64,000 nt of DNA from Anagrus nilaparvatae (GCA_022575985.1 JAKSXM010000247.1:3247501-3311500), one strand, 5' to 3'; positions 23,801-32,690 are shown, numbered from the stretch's first letter. Notes: a model not told the origin generated them from the letters alone. Translations and numbers: made by a program.

Positions 23801-26800
23801 AAATCCAACACAAATTTTTTTGACACGTATTATTCGACACAAAAATTTTTTATGCAAATCGTGTAAAAACTAATTAAATTTTAGTTTTTTGTTTTGAATT
23901 TGTGTCAAATAAAATGAGCTGAACATTTTGTGTTTAATTTAATTCGTGGGCAATAATTAGTGTAAATAATATTGTGTGTTGAGTTTTGTATGTTTTAATT
24001 TAGGTGTTTAAAAGTGATGTATTCAATTTTTTTTTGTGTCGAGTAAGATCGCTACCATCGCAAGTCTATGAATTTTTAAAAAAACCAATATTTAACTGTT
24101 CTAAGACGCTTAAAATTAAAAGAAAAATTATTTTTAACAGAAAAATAATACTTTAAAATATGTACAATTAAAGTAAATAATAAAAAAATCTGTAAAAAAA
24201 TTAGTAATAAACAAAATCCTTAAAAAAGGAGACTGATTTGGTTATTTCAAAAATGATCCAAAATTGGTTAATTTAGGTTTTGAGTTGTTTTCAGCTGTTT
24301 TCAGTAATTTCTGAAGCTAGTAATTAATGAAATATGTTTTATTTAACCTTTTATTATTACCTTTCAATAATAATTCCACTTAAAAAAGTTTTAAAAGCTA
24401 AATAAGTAATCTTTATTTTTAAAAAGATTTTTTTAACTTTTGAGCTTTAAAATTCAGTTTTATGAAATTTTGAGTTCAAAAAAATAATATTTTTAAGGTT
24501 TTTTTTTACGTTTCAAGCCATTTGCAATGGTTTAAACAAAAAAAAAAATCCGCTTGCGTCAAGCGGAATTCCGCTTGCGGCAAGCGGATTTCCGCTAGCG
24601 GCAAATGGAATTCCGCTAGCGGCAAACGGAATTCCGCTTGCGGCAAGTGGAAAAATCAGTGTATGTAATAAACTATAAAAGGTTACATAAATTGACTTTT
24701 TTTATTTCAGAATCAAATAGCCAGGGAAAAAGTAGTTAAAAAAAAAAATTTGCTCTTTTCGATGAAAATTAACCGAGTTATGGTCAAGTAAAGATACTGT
24801 CAAAAACTACCATTTTTGTACTAATTCCAATTTTAGGCTCTAAAACGACATTATAACTAAAAAACTGCATAACTCGCTTAAATTTTATCGTAAAAAGAAA
24901 AGTATTGTATTATTCTGGAATATATTTTCCTTGGCTATTCTTTGATGTAAGAAAAAAATTAGTTTAGTCGACAAAAAGTTTTTTTTTGGTCTAAAACTAA
25001 TGTAACATATTAAAAACGGTTTTTGATTATTATCATTATTTAAAAAAAAAAATAAATTTCTGTAAATAAAATTAATTTTTTTCTCAGGTAAACGAATAGC
25101 CTAGGAAAATATATTCCAGAATAATCCGAAACTTTTCTTTTTACGATAAAATTTAAGCGAGTTATGCAGTTTTTAAGTTATAATGTCGTTATGGACCCTA
25201 AAATTGGAATTAGTATAAACTTGGTAATTTATGACAATATCTTTACTCGACCATAACTCGGTTAATTTTCATCGAAAAGAGCAAATTTTTTTTTTGTTTT
25301 TAACTACTTTTTGCCTGGCTATTTGATTCTGAAATAAAAAAAGTCAATTTATGTAACCTTTTATAGTTTATTACATATGTAAATATCAAGAATGTAAAAA
25401 TAATCTAAAACAAACTAAAATTGATCCTTATTGGCCGAAACAGAAAATATTTTATGGCTAGTTCGATGGGATTTCGGTTGAAGAAAATTTTCAAATAAAA
25501 ATTTTCCAAAAAAAAATGGCGGCAAAAGAGTTATTTCGGTTTTTCCAAAAACACGTTTTTCCATTTTCCGGAGTTTTCCGGAGTTTTTCCGAAAAACTAA
25601 AGGCAGAAATGGATTTACTGAAGGTTTCCCAACATATATAATGTTTCAGATTATTTTTTCAAGCTGTTTTTTTATTATTTTTTAGCATTTTTCCAAAAAG
25701 CACCAATGCTGATCGAGAGCCACCCAATGAGTTTGATTGGCCATAACTCGGGTTGCTTAAGACCTAAAGGGCTAAAAATTTCAGGATTTTCCTTTCTTAG
25801 TGTTATAAAAACATGGGGAAAATTTGAGGCCAATCCGACGACCCCCCTTGACAACCATTGCTGTTTTGGCAAAGAAAATTATTGCTTATTCCATCCAATA
25901 AAAAGTAATAAAAACGGCTTATCTTTTTTTCTAACTTCTTTTATACCATGTATTGAGTCCGGTCCTTCCCCACTCCAAACGAAAATTGAAGCTGTGAAAC
26001 GGCAATTTTTATAACTTTAGGTCCGGCTTGCATTGAAAACATGAACAATATATTAATATATATTAATTTACTTCGTTTTAAAAATTTAATTTGTTAAAAT
26101 AGTTGTTAAAATAGATATTTTAGTTATAAAATGGTTTTTAATGTTAATTATTATATTTTATGCAAAATTTTTACTTATTTTTAATTCAAACCGGGCCTAA
26201 AGTTATAAAAATCGCCGTTTCACAGCTCCAATTGGTTTTTGGAGTGAGGAAGGGCCGGACTCAATAGATTATGATACACCGTTATTCAGAGCGGGACGTA
26301 AATTTGCACTTAAAAATATACGTATGCTATGTATAGTCCAATGATACAAATTTACGTCCCGCTCTGAATAAACGTGTATTTAAGATTCTTGCCCCCACCC
26401 CAAACCTTCATTCTTCATTGCTCTTTTTTTTTATCCCTTATTAAATAGTCGCACAATATTTTTTCTAAATGTAGGTCTATGTAATTTTTATATTTTTTGA
26501 GGGTCTTTCAAGCAAGAAAATGATCCAGTTGCTCACTACCAGCAATTGTAGTTTATAACTATTTTCACGGGTTTCTCGTCAGTATTATATTTATTCCAGA
26601 CGAATCACAAGGGGGGGGGGGTATTTTTTCGTAGTAACAGACAATGAAAAGTCTACTGTAGGTTTTTGAGTTCATTAATTACGAAAAATGGGGTTTCACT
26701 GGAGAAAAATTGGGGTTTACTTTACTTTAGAATAAAAATTTTTCTGTTATTTTTAGTAATCATGTGTATGGGACTAGGATCAAAATAAAAAAATTTTTTT

Positions 26801-27218
26801 TCTAAATTATACTAATAAGCTTATTTTTATAAAACTTTGAATAAAAATTTTGTTTAACAGGGGATTTCAGAAACTACGACCTCGGAGTAGAAGGAAATAT
26901 CGCAAAATATGGAAAATCGATGCCACCTGCTTATGATTTGTCTCGTATAACTACGAAAATTGCTCTTTTATACTCAAAGGGTGATTCAATAGTAGATATT
27001 AATGTAAGTTTGATCAAAAAAATTTTCTGTTAACAGTAAACCACTTGCTTAATTCAATTTTTTTGCAGGATGTTTCTATATTAGAAAGTCAATTGAAGAA
27101 TGTCATATACACGCATCTAATTGCGGATAACAAGTTCAATCATTTAGATTTTGTATTTTCATTAAGAGCTAAGGAATTCATTTACAAACCGATTTTACAA
27201 TTACTATCCTCATTATAA
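14873..27218 (+). CDS. Secreted acid lipase (lipase 3-like / lysosomal acid lipase-like), 8 exons, 428 aa
   Basis: Exons: 14873-15061, 15123-15321, 15863-15983, 16049-16295, 16633-16782, 16892-16979, 26861-27003 and 27069-27218 (1287 nt with stop). Every intron is GT..AG and every joint keeps frame; codons for Ala130, Ser170 and Gly332 are split across junctions. The product is an alpha/beta-hydrolase expected to cleave triglycerides or cholesteryl esters, after secretion or in lysosomes. A hydrophobic signal peptide covers about residues 1-21. The N-terminal lid-associated motif EEHIVTTIDGYHL is at 75-87, the oxyanion-hole HG in FLQHGIL at 108-114, GFDVWLGNVRGNSYSR at 137-152, and the nucleophile elbow GHSMG at 199-203 (Ser201). 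Acid Asp373 lies in YSKGDSIVD, and His404 in NHLDF. The usual length for the family is about 400 aa, so the gene looks intact. Met at the X of GHSXG is unusual, since Gln is typical. Intron 6 (16980-26860) is huge and filled with palindromes. Assignment to the family is firm; the substrate is not known. Confidence 0.93.
15322..15862 (+). other. Lipase intron 2
   Basis: Donor GTAATT and acceptor TTTTACAG bound this intron of 541 bp, which splits the codon for Ala130. The contents are AT-rich and include 'ttcggtatttctggtatatgttggtatttc'-like direct echoes near 15650-15680, but no recognised element. Confidence 0.8.
16296..16632 (+). other. Lipase intron 4
   Basis: Donor GTAAGT and acceptor TTTTACAG bound this phase-0 intron of 337 bp. 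No further feature was seen inside. Confidence 0.8.
17175..20513. repeat. Giant palindrome 1 in lipase intron 6
   Basis: The left arm, about 17175-18695, is mirrored by the right arm, about 18737-20513, around a loop of about 41 bases. Anchor pairs: 'cttaccgaatctgaagt' (17285) with its inverse (20394-20410); 'ggataaatccagctgaatgg' (about 18367) with its inverse (about 19055-19075); 'gaagatttcgacc' (18683) with its inverse ending at 18749. Long stretches match almost perfectly. The right arm is longer mainly because of an insertion at about 20093-20309. There is no coding capacity. It is either a large foldback transposon or an inverted duplication; since the outer edges resemble repeat modules elsewhere, a mobile origin is favoured. 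Confidence 0.9.
20093..20309. mobile_element. Insertion present only in the right arm of palindrome 1
   Basis: The left arm reads straight through at about 17383 ('aaaatgacggaaaaatcaat'), whereas the right arm is interrupted here by about 217 bp. The insert carries hairpin-forming sequence ('cgagaaagcacg' against 'cgtgttttctcg') and the 'gcgatttgggccattct' / 'aaatcgcagttta' motifs of the element at 9246-9905, so it is probably a relative. Target duplication is unclear. The open frame at 20065-20274 (minus) lies in this insert and is not a gene. Confidence 0.65.
20514..20925. repeat. Repeat module shared with 9085-9245, plus a GC-richer segment
   Basis: 'aacaagggacaaaatatt', 'aattttgtcccgtgatttaaaac', 'agggtagaaaataagctttttttg' and 'cctagatatgtaatag' match 9085-9255 in the same order. 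After it, 20665-20860 is rich in CG dinucleotides with short inverted motifs such as 'gtgttcacgctcgtgtc' and 'gccgggcacgag'. The open frame at 20725-20919 falls here and shows no domain. Confidence 0.6.
21334..21600. repeat. 'CCGCTTGC' foldback family, copy 2
   Basis: It starts 'cactgaaaaagaatccgctt', contains 'ccgattgcaaatgacttgaaacg' near 21432 and its inverse 'gcaactcatttgcaatcg' near 21540, and closes with 'aattccgctaacaagtg'. The variant spacing of the CCGC units resembles the array at 24550-24650. Confidence 0.7.
23701..24056. mobile_element. hAT-like MITE inserted in the right arm of palindrome 2
   Basis: 356 bp, ends GGTAGCGATCTTA and its inverse TAAGATCGCTACC. The interior is a palindrome rich in 'aacac(a/g)' phrases. 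It is absent from the left arm, which gives the empty site ATCTCAAG. The flanks are ATCCTAAG (23693-23700) and ATCGCAAG (24057-24064), which look like an 8-bp target duplication with two differences. That length is typical of hAT transposition. It has no coding capacity. Confidence 0.75.
24550..24650. repeat. Tandem array of five palindromic units of about 21 bp
   Basis: Each unit is close to TCCGCTTGCGGCAAGCGGAAT and is itself a near-perfect inverted repeat (CCGCTTG against CAAGCGG). Units 3 and 4 read CTAGCGGCAAA. The left arm of the palindrome has only one such unit (near 22148-22163), so the array expanded in the right arm only. Confidence 0.85.
24664..25375. mobile_element. Palindromic MITE with TA target duplication, inserted in palindrome 2
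   Basis: 712 bp with ends TGTAATAAACTATAAAAGG and its exact inverse; inverted homology extends well over 100 bp inward on each side (for example 'aattgactttttttatttcag' and 'gagttatggtc'). TA flanks both ends, and the left arm of the host palindrome (near 22125-22133) shows the empty site with a single TA. That duplication fits Tc1/mariner-type transposition. Nothing in it looks like a transposase, so a non-autonomous copy is inferred. Confidence 0.85.
25952..26265. repeat. Palindromic element in lipase intron 6
   Basis: 'attgagtccggtccttcccc' at 25952 is mirrored by 'gaagggccggactcaat' ending at 26265. The match continues through 'gctgtgaaacgg' and 'tttataactttagg' on both sides. The centre is AT-rich (ATATTAATATATATTAAT near 26050). 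The same 'gagtccgg' end recurs in the palindrome at 46807-47034. Confidence 0.85.
26276..26377. repeat. Short palindrome adjoining the previous one
   Basis: Left arm 'ttattcagagcgggacgtaa' and right arm 'ttacgtcccgctctgaataa' are exact inverses, about 31 bp each with the ends included, around a loop of about 40 bases. It lies only 10 bp after the palindrome at 25952-26265. Confidence 0.85.
26378..26860 (+). other. 3' part of lipase intron 6
   Basis: A fragment related to the 6235-6800 family is seen at about 26590-26720 ('gaatcacaaggggggggg', 'taggtttttgagttcattaa', 'aaaaatggggtttc'). The intron ends at acceptor TTTAACAG (26853-26860). Confidence 0.6.
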
Positions 27219-27436
27219 AGCGAAGCTCTGCCTTATAGGGAGCAAAAATCAATACCTTGTCGACACGATATAACAAAAGCTATCAATCGGATTGCTTTCG
27301 TTTTTTAATACTGAGTTTGTTACATCGCGTTGATAATCTGTATAGTTTTTAAACCCTATCCGGTATTTCTAATAGCATGTTTATTCTTGTATTTTTGTTT
27401 TACATAGGTGAAAAACCTTATAAATTTCATCCGCGA

Positions 27437-27442
27437 AATAAA
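27437..27442 (+). promoter_or_regulatory. Candidate polyadenylation signal of the lipase gene
   Basis: AATAAA lies about 220 bases after the lipase stop codon. It is the first canonical hexamer I see on this strand past the stop. Use of it is inferred. Confidence 0.5.
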
Positions 27443-28098
27443 TTTCATAGCTATTGTGCAAACTTTCCATCGGTAAAATATCATAAAAATACAAAATAAC
27501 TTTGAAGATATATTTTTATTAATTATTCGCATTTTTTTGAATCAAACAGTTAACGTCCAAGATCTTATCTGCGTGTAGTTTTGCTTTCGCAAACTCAACT
27601 AATTTTAAAACCAAAATTTATATTTCGAAAAATGTATCCCTATATAAAAAGTCAAAAAAAATCGACACGTTAGTTTGTTAATAATATAAAAAGAAAGTAT
27701 ATTTTACTTATATTCTGAAAAATCAGCCATTTTTACATAATATAGTATAGGGATAAATTTTTAGAAATATAAACTTTGGTTTTAAAATTAATTTCAAAAA
27801 CAAATTGATGCGTATAGATAAGCTCAAAAACGGTTAACCGTGATATAATTTCAACTAAAAATACGATTGCGTTAAATATTTTTATGCAAATAAAAAATTT
27901 AAAATTTTAATATTATATTGTTTTGGTCTAAACCTAGTTCAAACAAAATTTAATTCCATCCATATGCATTCTGTGCCAAATTCCATTATCATTTATCTCC
28001 AAAGTCTTTTTATTCAGTCAATTGTTTGTTATCAATAATATACCGTTGTTTGCTAAGTTAATAAACAACTGTCAAAAATTAAAAAGATATTAATCAGA
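27443..28098. other. Intergenic DNA after the lipase gene
   Basis: AT-rich, no coding evidence. Near-mirror phrases 'aatttatatttcgaaaaatg' (about 27607) and 'tttagaaatataaactttgg' (about 27760) suggest another decayed inverted repeat of about 180 bp. Confidence 0.4.
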
Positions 28099-28804
28099 GC
28101 TGAGTAACGGCTGCACGCTAAAATCCTTATATACGGTATACGGCATACGGTTCAATGTTATTTTATCCTTTTTTCTACCTCTTTAATTTCTACCCCTCCG
28201 CGGCGCGGCATCCGTATGAAATTAACCGTATGTAAGGCGTACGTATTGAAATGTCATTATGATACGGCAAAAATTCATACGGATCCTTATAAAATTTTGC
28301 CTTATATAAGAATATTTTCATACGGATGCCGTATGAATTTTACCGTATAAGTATAGATAATTTCGTACGGATGCCTTATGAGTTATAAACGTTTATGGCA
28401 TTTATTTATTTATTGGCATACCATAATCTGAATTGATTTTGAGGAAAATAAATGAAAAAAAATATTCTCATTTAATTTTTGTAATTGAATTTATGAACGT
28501 TCAACGAACAATATCTAACCTAAACTGGTTAAAAAAAGTGGATTTATCTTGATAATAATTTTTCCGGTGGTTTTTCCCAAGAAATACTAAACGCAAATGC
28601 ATCTTTAATAAAAAAGGCATAATTAATAAAAGATGTTACATGGATTAAGGCACCGGAAATATAAAAAAGTAGAGAAAAGAAATTTTTAAAATTTAAGGTT
28701 TTTTTGTTATTTTTAACTTTTGAGTCAGTTTTCCCAACTAGAACCTTCATATTTATGTTAATTTCTTATTATTTGGGATAACTTTTTTAAAATATAAGTC
28801 ACCG

Positions 28805-29022
28805 GAAAATTTTTCGAAAAATTACAAAAAATAGTTGTAAATTTACGAAAAAAAATTGAGGATTCTCGAATTTTTCGTTAATATACTAAATTTAGTAAAT
28901 TTACGAATTTTTTCGAATATTTACAAACTTTTTCAAAAATTTATTAATTTTTCGAAAATTTATTAATTTTTCGAAAAATTTATAATTTTTTTGTTAATAT
29001 AATGAAGTAACTTTTTACAGTG
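28805..29022. repeat. 'CACTGTAAA' MITE family, copy 2 (right part)
   Basis: The interior phrases 'acgaaaaaaaattgagg', 'attctcgaatttttcg' and 'tactaaatttagtaaattta' lead to the conserved terminus 'gaagtaactttttacagtg' ending at 29022. The left terminus is missing or diverged. Confidence 0.65.
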
Positions 29023-29831
29023 TAGTAACTGAATCCTAATAACGTAAAGGGTACCTACTATAAAAAATGAGAATACAAATGTGTGAGAATAAAAGTATTA
29101 TGAAAAATCATATTTAAAAAAGTACTTTTTTGAAATTGGAAAACTAATAGCTAACTTTTATTAGAAATTGATTTTTTTTCGATAACATTCCACCCCTTGA
29201 TAAAGTTTTATGATTTTTTTATGGTCATATTTGAAATCAGCAAACTCTAAAACCCCCCGATAGAGTTTTGCTAGTAAAAATAAAGAAAATTGATTTTTCA
29301 CCCCTTTTCACCCGAATTTCTATCCCTGGATGAAATTTTAAGTTTTTATGAATTCACTCGTGAGTTCGTGTTTGAAACCAGCAGCCTGAAAAAACTTCAA
29401 ATTTAAATTTCGAGCTAATAATACTAAGAATTATCAGAATTATAATAAAGTAGCACCTTTTGTCCGCAAAATAGCGTAAAAAAGGCATGTTTTTGATGTT
29501 TCTACCCTTTGTACACCTTTTCTGAAGGATTGTACACCAAAAATGACCATAAAACTGAATAGCCAATAAGATTTTGGACAATAAACTATTTTTTTTTATT
29601 TTTACTCAAATTTCAGTCAAATCGTGGAAATAGGGGGGTTTTCAGCTATTAGCCGTCGTTAGATATTTTCCACTTTAGGTTTTTTGGGTCCCTGATCCGA
29701 AATTGCAGGGTATTTACATAGGTAATGTTTTTAAGAAAGCTTGTTTCATATAGATCCTTATATTTTAATAATATACGCTCTCTTATGATGTTAAACCTAT
29801 AGGGGCCCGTATGCTCTGACACCGTACATAC

Positions 29832-30305
29832 ACTGAGAAAAAATGTTGAGTAAAATCTACTTTTGCAACTGGAAGATTTTACTATTAATTTTAGTAAAGT
29901 TATTTGAAGAATTGAGAATATTCAATTTTACACTTTTGTTCATTATTTTTTACTACAATGAAGGGTAATTTTTCTTGAAGAAGATTCTTACAAAATTTTA
30001 TTATATTCTCACTCTCTCACATGTGTGTAATGTTTTTTTTTTTTTAATTTTTTTTAAATAATTTATATTTTATAATTTATACAATTTTGGTTCCTCATAT
30101 AGTATCTGAAACCAAATTTTGTCACTTGCGAGAAAAAAATGTATAAATAAATTCTACTAAAATTAATAGTAATTTTTTTTTCTATACGGGTAGTTTATAA
30201 AGTATGTGTTGGTAAAAAATAACATAAAACGCTATTTTGAGAACTTCATAATTATTTTGCTAATAAAAAAGGGTAATTTTTACCAATAAAGTTTTATGAG
30301 TGTAC
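29832..30305. repeat. MITE with ACACTGAGAAAAA..TTATGAGTGT ends
   Basis: It begins 'cactgagaaaaaatgttgag' and ends 'gttttatgagtgt'. Inside, 'tttactattaattttagtaaa' (about 29878) is mirrored by 'tctactaaaattaatagtaa' (about 30152), showing an imperfect foldback. It is related in end sequence, but not clearly in interior, to the CACTG families. Confidence 0.55.
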
Positions 30306-30713
30306 GGTTAAACAGCATACGTACCTACATGCAGTTTTTGATTAAGCCTAAGCAAACGGTTTACGGGTCCGTATGCTCTTAAACATTATATACGGCTCAA
30401 GTGTATACGGGTCCGTATGCACCAAAATCGTCTATACGGCATACGGTTACAGCGTGCCAAAATTGCCGTATATGCCCAGCTCTGAATTATTAATCGATCA
30501 TGGTAAGCCACACTGATGGGTCGTTTTGAATTAAAATTTTTAACCTCTAAATTTAAATATAGTATAGGCCGGAGCATGGTTTTATTTGTGATTTTTTTTT
30601 AAAGCATGTCCATTTTCGACGGTAATTTTAGTTTTTGGGGTCGCTGATTCCAAATCCAAAGACCATTTTGTCCTAACGTGGTCCAATTTTGCGTAATTGC
30701 CCAATTTAGGTCA

Positions 30714-31116
30714 CACTGTAAAAAGTATAAAGTAACTTCCTTATATTAACAAAAAAATTAGTAAATTTTCGAAAAAAATTGTAAATATTCAAAAAAAAAT
30801 CGTAAATTTACAAAATTTAGTATATTATCGAAAAAATCGAGATATTTTTTAGTGAATTCGCAAGAGAAATGGATAATCTATTATTTTTTTTCGAAAATTT
30901 ACATAAAATAGTTGTAAATTTATGAAAAATAATTGTGAATTTACAACTTTTTTGGTAAATTCACAAAAAAAAATCGAGAATTCTCGAATTTTTCGATATT
31001 ATACTTTTAGTAAATTTACGATTTTTATCGAATATTTACAAATTTTTTTATAAATTTACTAATTTTTCGAAAATATTCTAACTTTTTTGTTAATCTAAGA
31101 AAGTTACTTTTGACAG
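30714..31116. repeat. 'CACTGTAAA' MITE family, copy 3 (most complete)
   Basis: The left end CACTGTAAAAAGTATAAAGT is followed by 'aacttccttatattaac'; the right end is 'ttaatctaagaaagttactttt'. The interior shows the family's alternating 'cgaaaatttac', 'cgtaaatttac' and 'gagaattctcgaatttttcg' phrases. About 400 bp, no coding capacity. Confidence 0.75.
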
Positions 31117-32036
31117 AGCATTTTTAACGTTTTTTTGGCCATTTTTTGTTAAAAATATTAATATATTACCATTTTTCTCACACTACGCTAATGTTTTTTT
31201 GGGTCCCTATACCTAATTATCATATGTATATACGAGTATACTCATACAAAAAAAATGGTAGCCTATAATAGGGATTCTTAGGCTATTTTTACGCTTTTTG
31301 GGCTAATTTTAGCTATTTTTATGAAATAATATCAAATTTTATCCACAGCTTCTGGTTTTTGAGTATTTTAAGGTAGTTAAATATGCGTGTGCGCCAATCA
31401 TGAGAATCATTTTTGAAGCACTGCTATTGTTTAAAATTAATTAAATACTTGGGTACCAATATATTTTATGAAAAAATCACTTCCACATCCTCTTTTTAAT
31501 TTTAGAAGCCTAATGTATAAATGATACATATTACAAGTATTTGCTTCTTTTGGAAGACCTACAAAAGGTATGTAAGATTTATAGCACCCAGGAGAAAATT
31601 TTATGTGGTTAATTATGTAGTTAATTATGTGGTTCATTACGTGGTTATTTGATTAAACGTTATTTCAAAAAAAGGGGGTAACTTTTTGCATTCTATATGC
31701 AGAGCAATGATGTAAAGTCTAAAGATTTCTTTTTATGATCAGTTTTATTTATTTGTAAAATTGTATAAAACTAGATTACCGCGAACATTAGTGAGACTGA
31801 GCGAAGCCACTGTAATTTTATAGGTTTATTTAATGATTCGTTATAAAGTTTAAAATTATGATTTCTTATAAAAAAATAATTTAAAAGATAAGTAATACTA
31901 TTATTATTAATAATAAAAGTTCTTTCATTTTAAATTTAAATGATTTAACATAAAAATAATTACTATTTTTTTTCATTAATAATGATATAAATAAATAAAT
32001 GCTTATAAATTTAATAAAAAAAAACACTTTATTGAA
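31117..32036. other. Non-coding DNA between repeats and the helicase relic
   Basis: Fragments of the 'tttttgggtccct' family lie near 31195-31330. A tandem 'gtggttaattatgta / gtggttcattacgtggtta' sits at about 31600-31647. The open frame at 31437-31637 (minus) overlaps this and is not supported. Confidence 0.4.
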
Positions 32037-32690
32037 TTATTTCACGTATAAAATATAATTTTTTTCTATCATTGTGTTTTTTAATTTGTGTAAAAACTTT
32101 TGTTTATCCTTAAAAGAAGCACATAGTCGAATAGAGTCGTATCTATATTTATTACAATCTTTTATTAAAATTAAATGGTTAATTGATTTAACTCTACTTA
32201 ATCCTACGTAAGGCCTAATTGTTTTTCACTGTCTCCTATATGGAGAAATATTTTATGAATAGTCTGTCCTTGCGACTTGTGTATTGTTATCGAATAAGAT
32301 AACATAAGTGGAATTTGTGTTCTTCTGCATTGTATTATATTATGCGTCCATGTTCGGGTTAGTGGAATTATAGGAAACAAATTTTTATATAAATATGGTC
32401 CTTGGTAATTGTCAAATTCTACCATGATTGCTTCTGGTAATTGCGAAGGTGAGTCATTGTCAGAATAAATTATTTCTCTGACATGATCTAAAGTACCATT
32501 GATTAAACCTCCAACAGTCCATAAGTTTGCCCTTAACATTACACGATAATTTTTAGATAATTATAGGATATTTTGTAATCCTGAAGCTTTTTCATCCGAA
32601 CAACTCATGGCTATATTAGGTACATTTGTAGCTACAATGCGAGCTACTGCCTTTCCTGTGTTTTTTAAATATTTTTCGTTATGTACTTAT
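32037..32690 (-). pseudogene. PIF1/Helitron-type DNA helicase, C-terminal relic with stop and frameshift
   Basis: Read on the minus strand, about 32690 downwards: VHNEKYLKNTGKAVARIVA, a region with SCSDEKASGLQ, an in-frame TAA (near 32570), then NYRVMLRANLWTVGGLINGT, a VEFDNYQGP segment, IPLMLSYSITIHKSQGQT (helicase motif V, the SITIHKSQG signature) and GDSEKQLGLT. A deletion shifts frame there. In the new frame VGLSRVKSINHLILIKDC (motif VI with its arginine) runs on to a TAA at 32037-32039. The order matches the C-terminal half of PIF1-like helicases, including the helicase part of Helitron Rep-Hel proteins. Motifs I to IV and any Rep domain are missing. It is a dead, 5'-truncated mobile-element relic. 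A host PIF1 pseudogene is less likely, since no introns or upstream domains are seen. Confidence 0.85.

Larger units (their letters stand above)
22134..24661. repeat. Inner foldback with CACTGA..TCAGTG ends inside palindrome 2
   Basis: The left end CACTGAAAAAAAATTCCGCT (22134) and right end '..aaaaatcagtg' (24661) carry the CCGCTTGC family's terminal and subterminal sequence. They include 'ccattgcaaatggcttgaaac' near 22187 and its inverse near 24508. The inner 2.5 kb may therefore be a large composite member of that family. Its flanks are also mirror images, so it is equally possible that this is simply the inner part of one large palindrome. Confidence 0.55.
21626..25872. repeat. Giant palindrome 2 in lipase intron 6, with nested insertions
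   Basis: The outer left arm starts 'ctttgccaaaacagcaatgg' (21626) and is mirrored by the sequence ending at 25872. Inverted homology runs inward to about 23100 on the left and 23255 on the right, leaving an unpaired centre of roughly 150 bases. Arms are about 1.5 kb each once two right-arm insertions (23701-24056 and 24664-25375) are removed. The left arm carries a poly-G run of about 14 at 21653-21666 where the right arm has only a short run of C. Open frames at 21605-21833 and 25675-26014 are mirror images of the same arm sequence and not independent genes. Confidence 0.9.
28099..30486. mobile_element. Element of about 2.4 kb bounded by CAGAGCTG inverted ends, rich in TACGG motifs
   Basis: The left end (cagagctgagtaacggctgc, 28096-28115) and right end (gccgtatatgcccagctctg, ending about 30485) are inverted relatives. 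Subterminal zones at 28128-28385 and 30305-30470 hold many 'catacgg', 'tatacgg', 'ggatgccgtatg' and 'gggtccgtatgc' motifs in both orientations. The middle holds two other MITE copies (28805-29022 and 29832-30305) and a fragment of the 6235 family (29610-29720). CAGAGCTG-type ends and multiple subterminal motifs are seen in hAT elements, but no transposase is recognisable and the flanks do not give a clean 8-bp duplication. Confidence 0.6.

Noticed and set aside
24541..24660. CRISPR-like array
   Set aside because: The units are directly adjacent palindromes without unique spacers, in a eukaryotic intron.
28088..30494. 8-bp hAT target duplication around the TACGG element
   Set aside because: The flanks (atattaat and aattatta) share letters but do not match as a direct repeat, so no duplication is claimed.
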